A stretch of DNA of 64,000 nt from positions 124,001 through 188,000 of the forward strand of contig JAUIRK010000880.1 in assembly GCA_030549495.1 (NCBI GenBank). Reading direction: 5' to 3'. The position numbers were made by a program, and so were the translations under genes. Positions within the stretch are counted from its first letter, which is position 1. Each line of letters begins with the position of its first letter. Source of the stretch: Nectonema munidae (lineage: Eukaryota; Nematomorpha; Nectonematoida; Nectonematidae). The notes beneath the pieces were generated by a model. It had not been told where the DNA came from. It ran no database searches and saw only the letters and a program-made list of their open reading frames with translations. Positions 11,985 to 22,924 of this stretch are shown here, in pieces.

Positions 11985-12190
11985 GGCGGGGGTATCATGT
12001 GAGCCAGAAATCTCACACTCATTGTTGCCTGTTTCGCTACCACCACTAACTCTTTATCTTCTTGCTTTTATGGTCCTGCAAGGTGTCCACTCACTCTCTT
12101 CATCCAGCTGGGCTCGATGGGGTGCCGGTTTAGTCTCCGACGAGTCGACAAGCTGGGCAAGGCAAGGGCGCTCACTTCCTTGAGATGGCA
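11985..12190. repeat. GC-richer patch, unclassified
   Basis: Stands out in base composition from the flanking AT-rich DNA, starting near CTCAAAGGCGGGGGTATC and ending near CACTTCCTTGAGATGG. No coding family recognised on either strand. It shares short words with the island at 1500-1950. Confidence 0.3.
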
Positions 12191-13040
12191 AAGCTTAGAT
12201 AATAGAGTTGTCACTTCTATTGATTTTCCATTAAAACTTGGCATTCAAAGCATCTGAAATATTCAGCCACACAAACAAATGAAATCTGTTAGTGAATGAT
12301 TTATTGATTTGGGGGCCGTATTCCAGAGCATAAAAGTTGACATCAAGACAAGCCTGAATTCTTTAGAAATGTGCTCGAAAATGTTAGCTCTTTTGGTGCT
12401 CAAATATATCAAGACATCCCTATGATGTGTGTGGAGGAGCTCCTTTTGGCGCGCCATGAAAAAATGTAGATAGATGAAAGAAAATTTTAAAAAGCCTTTT
12501 ATTTGACACGACTGAGTTTTGAATAAAAAAGATGGGATGAAATACGATAAAATTGAGACAGTAGGTAGAAGCGATTCCAATAAATAATAATCTACACGTC
12601 ACTTAATTTTAATGAAATACAAGATTTGTCAATGAAGAATTGGAAAGTTGGTTGAGGGAATGGGACATCGCATTATAGAGTTGGATAGGCATTGGTTGAC
12701 CATATTGAGCAAATTTGGATTTTCTAAAGCAGCAAAAGTTCTCTCTTTATCAGAGAGTTGCTTGTTTATTGCGCTTTCCGACACATGTGAACCAGGAGAA
12801 ATCTTTACTGAGATCTAAATACAAAATCGCTTATATATGGACTAGTATTATATGCTTGGGTGCATCAAGATTTTCTATAGTGCACATCAAACCGTGAAAG
12901 TATACAACTCATATGAGAAACCATAGAAGCAGTGAATACAAGTATTGAAGATTTAAAAAGTATAGGGCTCAACTTGAGAAAATGTCTAAGGATTCGGGTT
13001 CGTGGAGCGGGTTAAGCAGTCTTGGCAAAGTTTTGTCATT

Positions 13041-13633
13041 TTACTTTAGTAATTCGATATTTTGAAATTTCTAGACCAGAAGTAGAATGTTAATTGATTG
13101 AAAAAGTTTCTTGTCCCTGCTAAGCTTTCGTTAAAATGTTCTGATTGGTTAAAAAAAATGTAAAGAAAGTGTTGCTTAAACGTCATGTATAAAAGTTGAA
13201 GGATATAATGGGAAAATAAGTAAAACTTTTATTCAAACAAGTTGAAAGCTTTATTAATAAATTCTCTCTTCTCTCGTGTTCATTTAACGAGTTGTTGATT
13301 CATCTGATGAAGACCAGAGTAGTCAAAAATTAATAAAGTTTTACTTGTTTTCCGATTAGTTGAAAAGTTCTAAATGTCACTGTGAGCATGCGCTTTGGAT
13401 GAGTGTTTTCATTACTTAAATCAGTGCTTCTCAACCTTTTTTTTAACAAAGAGACTAAAACGAACATTGCGGGTAGAGCGCCGCATCAAAAACAAAAAAT
13501 AAAAAATTTTTGCAAAATTAATAAAATGTAAAAAATCTTTAACCAAGAAAGTAACTACAACAAGAAACTTTTTCAATCAATTAACATTCTACTTTTGGTT
13601 TGGAAATTTCAAAATAGCACATCACGAAGGTAA
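13041..13633. repeat. Inverted-repeat-bounded element with internal hairpin and CTGATGA motif
   Basis: Arms of about 73 bp (13041-13113 and 13561-13633) are inverted copies, sharing AAGTAGAATGTTAATTGATT and GAAAAAGTTTCTTG. Inside, a second pair of inverted arms (13211-13233 and 13332-13353) encloses CTGATGAAGACCAGAGTAGT at 13304-13323. That resembles the degenerate hammerhead-like or 3' motif seen in some reverse-transcribing repeats. A hAT-like end, CAGTGCTTCTCAACCTTTTT, starts near 13426. Classification is open. Confidence 0.45.
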
Positions 13634-14119
13634 ATTTAACCCTTTATATAAAACATATTGAATTAATAAAATATAATTCTCATATCATGAAATGTAGTTG
13701 TTTCTTTATAACACTAGCACATTCTTTATCTGGCGTATATTAGTAGCAAATGCTTCTTCTAGCATGTAGTACATTATGGTGATAATAATGTTTTTATTTT
13801 TAAAAGATGAATTCTTACCCTCTATAATTATTTGGTTTATTTTAAGAAAACGTTAAAAAATTATAGGAAATTTCAATTGCCAGTTTAAAAGGTTGTGCCC
13901 GGGTTTCAAAACGGTGAAATCAACCTAAAATTGTTTAAAGATTTATTCAACAGATTTTTTAAAGAAAAATTGTAAATAGTATTTTTGGTATTATCAAAAT
14001 ATTTTATTTATAAAAATAGTAAAAATATAAAAGTGAGAATATTTATCACAGAAAGGTAGGCATTTAATTTATATTTGAATAAATTGTGAAATATGTTTTT
14101 TTCGTAGCTTTAAGAAATT

Positions 14120-15030
14120 TTTTTATATATTCAATTATTATTATCTGCAGGAAGTGCGGCCTTTACGCCATTAAAATTCTGAATAAAAGCTATTTCACGT
14201 TCAACTGCATCATTTACAACATTAAGGCTTGTGGCAAAATTGTTTGCTAATTTAACATGTCATTTCCCCAATTTTCTGGTTCGTTATTTAAAAATTATAG
14301 CGATACGTTTTATAAAATTAAATTTTTTTTTGTTATTGCTTGAAATAAAATCTAAAATTGTTTTCGCTTCTATATCTTTCTCTACCAAAATTATTCACAG
14401 GACAACGTTTTTCTTTTGGAGTATGCTACAAGAAGAAACCATCGTTTAGATACCAAGGATGACGACTTAATACTTTAAAGTTTTTCGCATTTTTTTCAAA
14501 ATGTGTAGTAGTTGAAGACCATTTAAGTTTGCTTCATTTGCATTTTGCTTTTAAATATATAAACAAATAGATCTTTAAATATTGCATCTAGCACCAGGAA
14601 CATTTATCCGTATTATTTTAGCTTCTGATACTCAAAGAAATATAGGACACACGTTAAGCAATTCTGTACGTTCTGGGAGAATTCGGACGCAAGACAATGT
14701 TAATATAAATATATTCAGAGGCCGAATCCACCTGCTTCCATTCAATAGTCATCTCTTGGTTGATATTCAAAAAATTGTTCTCTATCAAAAATCACAAGAA
14801 TAATAAAAATTGTATAATTAATTTTTTTTGCTTTTTCGCTGGATGGTAAACATTGTGGAAGTGATGTTGTGTTTATACTTTTCCACAATTTGCAAACTTT
14901 CCCAAAGATCATTTATTCGGGCTTCATGGCTTCTTTGTCAAAAACATGATTTACAATCAGTTCACGGATATGATGTCTACAAGCGAGTGGCAACAATTTT
15001 CGATCAAGTTTTTTGCAATTAGAGTGCAAG
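14120..15030 (-). pseudogene. Relic of an uncharacterised transposase-like protein (CRHHI/E family)
   Basis: Minus-strand reading gives LDRKLLPLACRHHIRELIVN and VFDKEAMKPE near 15010-14920, and a later LNVVNDAVEREIAFIQNFN block near 14225-14160. I associate this order (CRHH-I-E, then a VVNDxAERG-like C-terminal block) with uncharacterised transposon-encoded proteins common in invertebrates. Between these blocks the frame is lost and internal sequence appears degraded. No inverted ends or target duplication could be assigned. The family assignment is from memory of motif patterns only. Confidence 0.5.
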
Positions 15031-15469
15031 TTCCACAATTTTGTCTGTGTATTATTACTTGTATCAAATAGAACAAGTGAATAAAAAATTGTAGAAACAA
15101 TTTTTGCTAAATGTGATCATATTTTTTAGTTTTATACATCTTTTATTATTTGTTTTTCTAAGATTTGCGCAGCCTAATATATTTAAATTCACCTAACTTT
15201 TTGCTTGAACAGTGAAAATTATAGAAGGAAAAAAATTGATTAAGATAGATGCTTTAATATATAATATTTTTTCTTATGTGATTTTTTGACACCCTAATGT
15301 ACACGTGTTAGTAGCGCATGGATATAGAATAGTATGTAGGGATTAAAATTTGTGTTCAATCCACTCACATTTCCGACTTTAAGTACTCTTTCAAAAAATT
15401 GAAGTTTTACATTTGATCAAACTGTTCAAAAGGGAGGATGTGCCCTCTTTAAATTCGTAGCGGCCATAG

Positions 15470-15800
15470 AGCTTATAAAAGTTCACTAAGTACTATTAAA
15501 TAGAAGAAAAACTTTGCAAAATTGTGACTGCTTCAACATGATTGTACTGTTAGCCACATTTTTTGCAAGAGGTTGAGTTTGTTCTCGAATCCTCAGGGGC
15601 GCGGTTGAAAAGCTCTGACTTAAATCCCAGCTATTTCGCAAACATACATTGAATGACACTGCTGCAAAATCGCTTAGAGAGAGCACTCCGATACTACAAA
15701 CTGGGTTTTTCTGTCCCAATTCCTCCAAGGCGAAGAACGTCTCGCTCCCTTACAACGAACTCGCTTATTGCGAAACCTCGGACATAATCCTCTGTGATTG
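15470..15800. other. GC-richer unassigned segment
   Basis: Locally richer in G+C, with open frames on both strands: one around 15649-15933 plus and one around 15486-15728 minus. Neither matches a family I know. The words AACGAACTCGCTTATTGCG resemble pogo/Tigger terminal sequence, which suggests transposon debris rather than an exon. Confidence 0.3.
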
Positions 15801-15933
15801 CGTCAACCCAGCACAAAGAAATGCTGTTTTTACAACAAAATTACAACGCACTGTCAAATTCCTTATCAGCTACGTAAATGTCACGTTTTTATTTAAACTC
15901 ATAACTAGAATGATTAAACGAAACGATAGATAA

Positions 15934-17329
15934 GTTCAAAAAATTTCGAAAAAGCAAATACGTTTCGATTTTTTAATTTTATTGCAAAATGTTCACACAG
16001 AAAGTGAAAACATTTTTTGGGTATATCAAAAATCAAATTGTGGTTTGAGACATTTCAACGTAGTGTTTTTCAAAAAAGTGAAATAAGTAAAAAACAAAAT
16101 CATGACAAGTGATATATTTCAGGAGAGTCCCTTTAAATTTTGGTAGATATAATGAATTTAAATTTCTATTTCAGAGAGGTTTCAAAATTAGAAGAAAACT
16201 CTGTTAAAAATTTTAAAGAGTACACATAAATAAATTCTCCAGTGAATTGAATTGTAGAAATCTTTGCATCAAATTGCCTTTCATTTAAAAATAAAGCTTG
16301 ATTTTATACTGTTTCTCTGATTATTATTATTATTATATAACACCTTTCCTTTTTATACTAGTGAAAAATAGAATTGGGTTATCTTTATCGAATAGCTATG
16401 AAAGGGTCTATCGGTAAAAAAAGGCAAGAACCACTTATCAAAAAATGCTTTATTGGAGTTTTGTATTTCCTCATTCAAAATACGCTAACTTAATATGGAG
16501 TTTGGAGGTAATGGTAAGAAAACTTCTTTAAAAAATTTAGACAACTTACAGAAATATTCGACAATTTCATCTTTTTATGCGCAGATTAAAGAACTCTTTT
16601 CAAAATCTTCAACAACTCCACATAAAATAGTGTTTATAAAGTTGTATTTTAAAAATGGTTTAAAAACTGAACCTTACAGCCAATTTGTCAAAAAAAAATT
16701 CTTGTACATTAGGGTTATGACAAATTTTTAATTTCTTACCCTGATGTACTAACGAATGAACTTTTGATTAAAACATCTAAAAACAACTTTTTTTAGTCTA
16801 ATTTCTAAAAAAAATGTTTCGCGCCTAGATCATTTTTGTTTTTTTTACGATATAATACGTGGAGTATCATACATTCTTTATTAAAATCATAAATTATTAT
16901 GTATTATGAGTGGATGGATTACAGAAAAAGATTAATTTTCAAAAAACTATCATGGGTCTGTTTAAAACCTGCTGAAAAAAATAACGTTAAATTACACAAA
17001 AATACATATTATAAATAAACAAAACTTAACTTACTAATATAACGTGATGTTTAAAAAGAGAAAATGACACGATGTATATTATTGGGTAAAAAAATTTATT
17101 GATGATTTAATGCTAAAAACTGATTCTATAAATAAATATTACTCTTTTTTTAAATCAAAGGTAATACAAATAATATAAAATTTACTTGACTTGGGAGTTA
17201 AAGGAAACATTTTTATAATAATGTCAGGAGTCATGTTATTTTGAGTACAAATTTTTTCTTTTAACTGGTCGAAAACTATATTATTACTTATTCCTCTTAA
17301 ACAAAAGTGGGAGACTTAAATTCTAGTTC
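15934..17329. other. AT-rich stretch, nothing identified
   Basis: Intergenic DNA with many A/T homopolymers and a short (TTA)n microsatellite near 16321. No supported gene, RNA or transposon terminus seen on either strand. Confidence 0.6.
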
Positions 17330-18780
17330 TTCAATACTCAAAAGGTTAATTCATTTAAATGCCACTAATTCTATACCTGCCTCAAAAACTATCCAATATC
17401 TATGACTTAACCTCCAATCCAATCTAAAATTTTCAATACACTTTAAAAAAATATGCCAAAAATTCTCAGTCACCCTTTTTTCACTTAAAAGCGCTATCTC
17501 TTATAAATGGGGCCTCCGTCACAAACACGCCAAATACATATACTCATCCTTAATCCTCCCAGTAATTCAATACAGAATTCTTTCCTGGGGCATCTCCTTA
17601 AAACAGCCCACAACTATCCATTTTCTTAACAAAATACACCGTCTCTGCCTACTTTGCATCACCAACGCATATCGCACTACTTCCAAGCAATGCCTATAAA
17701 TTCTAACAAAGACCATACCATTACACTTCAACTCAAAAAAACTATTATTAAGCGCTTAATCTTCACATACAACAACTTACTCCCCTCCTTTCTTCCGATC
17801 AGACCCCACTAAACTACTCCATCCTATTTTTCTACTCTACTCTATTAGAAAAATATGCACCAAATATTGCTAACTACCTAGTTCATCCCTCTATACATCT
17901 ATCCCTTTTAACTCACCCATCTGCACAAAATCCATTCAAAACTTTTATATGCAAAAACAATGTTTTTTGCAAAACCATCAATTTCCCACCTTCGCTTTAA
18001 CTCTTCATCAACCTCCTTACTTATCTTCACAGAAGCCTCAAAGTAATCCCTAAGTGTTTCCTTTGCTTACGCCTTCTTCAAAGGCTCTTCCACACGCCCC
18101 TCTTACACCCATCGCTCGCGATTAAATCCTCTATTTTCAATTTCCGAATGCGGGTCTTCAGCATTTTATTCGCCTGCACGACAATTACTAACAACATTAA
18201 TTACCTCCTTCTCAACTTTACTACCATCCATTTCTTTACCGATGCACAAAACATAATCCACGATCTTTCTCTATCACACAACATTCCCTTTCCCTCCTTT
18301 CAACTCGCCTTCTCCCTAATGAATCTTACAAAACATTTCCACATATACCTATGATGGTGTCTTGCTCACCTAAACATACCAGAAAACTCCCTCTTAGACT
18401 ACGTAACCTCAAACTTACACCTAACCTCGCACGTCCCTCTCATCAACTCCTTACTTCTCGAAACCTTTCTAACGCACATTCACTTATTCTCTCTAGAAGA
18501 ATGGTAGATTTCCATATCTTCATCTCAAAATGCACCAATCTCCTCTTTATCACACATCAGCACAATACACACAACTTTAAAAAAAAACACTACGGCGTTC
18601 AACCATTCGTTCGCTATCAGGCCCATGCAAAGCATAACTTTTCCGAATTAAAGTTAGCGAAAATCCATACTGTCGTTTCGGATGCGACACAATCGAAACG
18701 CCATACCATCTCATCTCCACATGTAAAATCTTCTCTTATCATCGCTAAGATCTTCTAATTCGCTGCCTTTATTTACTTAA
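17330..18780 (+). mobile_element. Degraded LINE: reverse transcriptase end, RNase H and C-terminal Cys-His region
   Basis: Shifting plus-strand frames give the reverse-transcriptase thumb region (KWGLRHKHAKYIYSSLILPV, then LSWGISLKQPT and FLNKIHRLCLLCIT). Next come an RNase-H-like FFTDAQNIIHDL block near 18240 and a WCLAHLNIPENS block near 18355, recalling the family's WVPAHxGIPGNE. Last is YCRFGCDTIETPYHLISTCK near 18670, the Cys-His motif of LINE ORF2. The order RT, RNase H, Cys-His fits the I/R1/LOA-like LINE groups. Many stops and frame breaks. The sense strand is strikingly poor in G. Confidence 0.75.
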
Positions 18781-18789
18781 TAGATCTTT

Positions 18790-19980
18790 AACAGCACTCT
18801 CAGATCTTCTGTTGCACCCAACATTACTAAAATCCCTAGCAACCCTCATTGATACCTTTGAAACAACTCCTACCACTGTTGATAACCCTATGACAAACTA
18901 ATCTGCCTTTCCTTTCTATTTTTAGAATAACATCTGTAACTCCCCCTATCTCTACCAACATCTCCATTCTCCTTAACCAACTTTCAAGCTTCTATCTACC
19001 TATCTACCAATACTCAAATTATTATCTTTCATAAATTACTTTAAAACTTTTAAAATTAGTCTCATTTTTAGGGATAAAAATGGATCAAAATTTTTTTTTC
19101 ATTTAAAGATTCTTTTATATTTAAAACATCCGTGTGTGTCCTGCATGTGTGGGTCTGGATATAAACCAATTAATGTTGAAAATTTTGTTCTCATTATAAC
19201 AGAGCTTATTATTAATATTTTCAAAAAGATTATTTAGATTATTTAAAAACTGAGTTTATCTAGCCAGAAGATAATAGTGCCCTCTTTTGAAAATTTTTTA
19301 GAAGAGAAAATTTTAGCTCTAAAAATATTGTTGTTTAAAAATATATAAATGAATATATTCTACAATTTAATACAAAATTGAATGAGCAGACACGACTCAT
19401 TGAATAATTTTTTTATTCAAAAAAATCTTTTTATAAAATTTAAAAAGTTTTCTTTATGTTTCAAATCCAGTTTTTGATAGTTGTAAAGGGCGGAATCAAT
19501 TAAACTGAAGTTATTTTAATATCCTTTGTTCATTTCCCGTAGTGAATACCTTGCTATTTAATGTTACTTTTCTTTTTTTCATGAAATAATTTTATTCCAT
19601 TTATATTAGTCTTCTTAAATTTTAATTGTTTTTATAATCTTATTTTCTTTGTTATCATTTATGTTTTAAATAAATATGTGTATTTAAAAGATTTTCAATG
19701 TTTGTTAGGGGGTTCTGTCCTCTTACTCATTTTGAGAGAAGGGATTTTGTCGATGGGGGAGATTTTGTACGGGGGAGGGGGGGGCGCTTCTGTCCGGCCC
19801 CCATGCTGCTTATATAAATATATTTGTTCTTCCAAGTTTGTAAGATCGAAAGTAATTGCCACAATTATCGATGTATTCGAAAATATTTAATTACATTTTC
19901 AAAGAAATTAAACCCACGTATATAAATATATATACATACAGATGCCATACGGTAGCCGCCATCTTGGTTGACTGGTACTA
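18790..19980. other. AT-rich spacer with a G-rich tract
   Basis: No gene seen. A G-rich tract lies at about 19706-19805, including GGGGGAGGGGGGGG and a facing GGCCCCC, resembling the G-tract subterminal parts of the hAT elements in this window. It may be an old element end, but no inverted partner was found. Confidence 0.4.
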
Positions 19981-20193
19981 CAGGGGCGCACATCCTCAAA
20001 ATTATTGGGGGCGAAATTTTTTTCTTGCAATTTTCAAAATTAATGGTCTGGAAATACCACGGGAGACCAAATATTCAAGCAATCCTTTAAAATAGAGTGT
20101 ATTCAGCGCATACCTAAATTTATAAGACTTTGGTGAATTTATATACTATACTTCCAGCGAAAATATTTTAATTAAATTTGCATATCGAATATA

Positions 20194-20693
20194 GTGCGTA
20201 GAAAAAATGCCCCCAATTAAAAAGTAGGAAAAAATGGCCCAACACAAAAAATTTTAAAAAATTATTAATTAAATTTTTTTAAAAAGATATGTCAAATAAA
20301 GATTTTTTTTTAAAAAAAAAAGTTAACTTTTCATCTAAAAAATTTAAAATTTAATTAAAGTAAACTAAAAAATTCAGCATACGACAATTTTTTAAATACA
20401 AAAATTTTTTTTATAAAACAGCAAATATTTTTGGACTTTGTGTGTAGAACACTTTCTAAATATAATTTTTATTTTAACTGATTTTAAGAACACATTCCCA
20501 CAAATCTGCACTTTTACTATTATTTTCAAGAACTTTATTAAAAAAAAACCTATAGATTAAGAAATTTTAGAAATTTCTCCCTTCAAAACGGTACCAAATA
20601 AAAATATTTATATAATTAAAAAAAATCCTGAAAATCAAAAATTAGGGGGCATTTTTTCCTACTTTTTAATTGGGGGCATTTTTACCTACAACC
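20194..20693. mobile_element. Mutator-type MITE, 500 bp, 10-bp duplication
   Basis: Inverted ends share AAAAATGCCCCC and the following AATTAAAAAGTAGGAAAAA (left from 20204, right as the inverse ending near 20683), with GTGCGTAG and CTACAACC outermost. The direct 10-bp repeats ATCGAATATA at 20184-20193 and 20694-20703 have the 9-11 bp length usual for Mutator-like elements. No coding capacity. Inserted in the outer hAT. Confidence 0.75.
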
Positions 20694-21794
20694 ATCGAAT
20701 ATACACTAGTTTAAAAAAATCCAAAATGTTAGGGGGTGGAATAGGCTTTTCATTTGAAAAATGAAGTAGTCTACCAGGCACATTACAAGAATTTTTGAAA
20801 GGATATTTGATTCATAGAGAAAACAAATAACTGAAGGTTGGATAGTTTTATATGAGTGAATGTAGTGTAAAGACAAAGAGTCTACTAGACACCCTGCGAT
20901 GTTTATATGAAAAAATGTGATTGATTCAGGGGCAAGGGTATAAAATGAAGTTATTGTGCAAACAAAAATAAAACAAAAAATTAAGATCACATTATTTCAT
21001 TTTACTCAGCATCATTCAAAAATAGTTTAATTAACATTTTGCAATGATTTGCCTTTTATAATAACTTTTAAGGAAAAAAAGTCTATCAGAAAAAGTTATA
21101 GAGCTTCAACAAAAACTAAAAAATTTAGAGCATAACTTAAGTTTTTTGAAAACTAATTTGACGTATCCCCTACAGCAGAGGTGTCCAAGAAGTCGCCCGC
21201 GGTCGACTAGTCGACCGCCAAGCTCAAGAAAGTAGACCACAAGTAGTTTATAAACAATTAAGGAATAAAACAGAAATTAATTGTTGGATCAATTTTTTTT
21301 CTTATGAATTTCCGTTTCTATCATTATCTATGTGAATGTTTCATGAAGTTGCATTATTCCAATTTTTCGCATAGTTAATAATCAATCATATTGATAAAAT
21401 TTCTTATTTTAGGCTAAAATTTTTCTATGCGCAACATCACACTTCCCTTCCATAAATAATCCTCATATTTTTCAAGATGATGAGGAAATTAAGGACATTG
21501 TATTATCATTATATGTTGGGTATGGCAACTATATGTTGCAAACCTATGTATTTATGTTACCAATTAAGAGCCTTGAGAAGCTTATATTATTTTCGGTGGT
21601 ATGCTATTTATTTAACTTTGATTATCTTTTCATCATGCAGTAGAATTGGTCTGATTGATGATATAAATTTTAAAAATCACCTATAAAATTTTGCTTGTCT
21701 TTGTAATTGCATTAAATTTATAAATTAGTCTTTTTTTCGGTAAAAAGTTTTTACGATTACAATGCAAAATGTCAAATTTGTTTATTCTTTAATG

Positions 21795-22085
21795 ATTCCT
21801 GGTCAAAACGTACGAAAACAAAACGTCTAAAAACTAAAACATTTTAAGAAAAACGTCCAAAGGCAATACATCCAATGTCCAAAATATCTTGAAATCTAAA
21901 CGACCTAAGAGTTCTAAACAATTCAGTTTAAGCTTTTTGGTTTTAGAACTCTTTAATTCTAAGATGTTTTTGATTTTAAGACATTTTGGATTTCACACGC
22001 TTTCTTTTCGGACGTTTTGGTTTTGGAAGTTTTGGTTTTAGGACGTTTTCGTCTCGGACATTTTGGTTTTTGACGTTGCGACTAT
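21795..22085. repeat. Foldback block of repeated AAAACGTC / GACGTTTT words
   Basis: The left half is rich in AAAACGTC-like words and the right half in the inverse GGACGTTTTGGTTTT, repeated several times with variation around a TTTAAGCTT centre. This predicts a long imperfect hairpin. It sits in the nested hAT upstream of its transposase. It may be a foldback MITE; no duplication was assigned. Confidence 0.5.
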
Positions 22086-22924
22086 GAACCTTTTTAAATA
22101 TTTTAAGAATTCTTTTAGACATATTGTGACACTAAGACATTTAGTAGAACTGTTTTTTCGGTATATCGTAGTGATTAAAAAAAATTTACTTTTATGACTA
22201 CAATTTTCAAAAAAAAAATTTTTTTTAAGGTTTGAAATAAGAAAATTTATTAAATTTAATCTTATGCAATAAAGCAATAATTTATAATTTAAAGGAAAAG
22301 TATTAAGTAGAATTTTTTGATGTGTATTTTTTGTCAGATCTATTAAGAAGCATTTTTTTAATCTACTTATAATTTAATTTTTTTTCGTTAATTCAGTGTC
22401 TCATTTTGCCTTATTGAACAATAGTAACCATATGAAAGTTGAATATAAAAATTCTAATTTGTGTTTATAGCAACCTTTGAAGTCAATGTTAAAAAAATTC
22501 TAATTTAGTCTTTTATGCACATGTGACACATTTACTATAATGAAGTATACTAAATTACTAAATCTATTTTAAATCTTTCAGTTATTCGACACAGTAACTT
22601 AAGAAAAATAACATCCTTGCTTGAATTTTTTTCTATTTGAAGGGCATGCTTGTCATAATTTTATTAAATCAAATTAAAAATAGTTAAATGTAAAAAAGTG
22701 AAATTAATGAAAAAAATCATTATAAAAAATAGTTGTCAACATAAATATTGATATTTAATTTAAAACCTAAAAAAAATTTTTGTTGCAATTTTGTTTATAA
22801 TGTTCAACTTAATACCAATTTTTTACAAAATTAACCTTTTATAAAAGTACCTTTATTACTATCTTTTATTACCTTTTTTAGAAGTAGTTTTAACTATATT
22901 TGATTTTATCTTTGTGGCTGATAA

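Noticed and set aside
12263-12897. Several 60-105 residue frames on both strands as a small gene
   Set aside because: No family resemblance, no splice logic, and they overlap each other in opposite directions.
15486-15933. Coding exon in the GC-richer segment
   Set aside because: Frames on both strands are similar in length and unrecognised, and pogo-like terminal words make transposon debris more likely.
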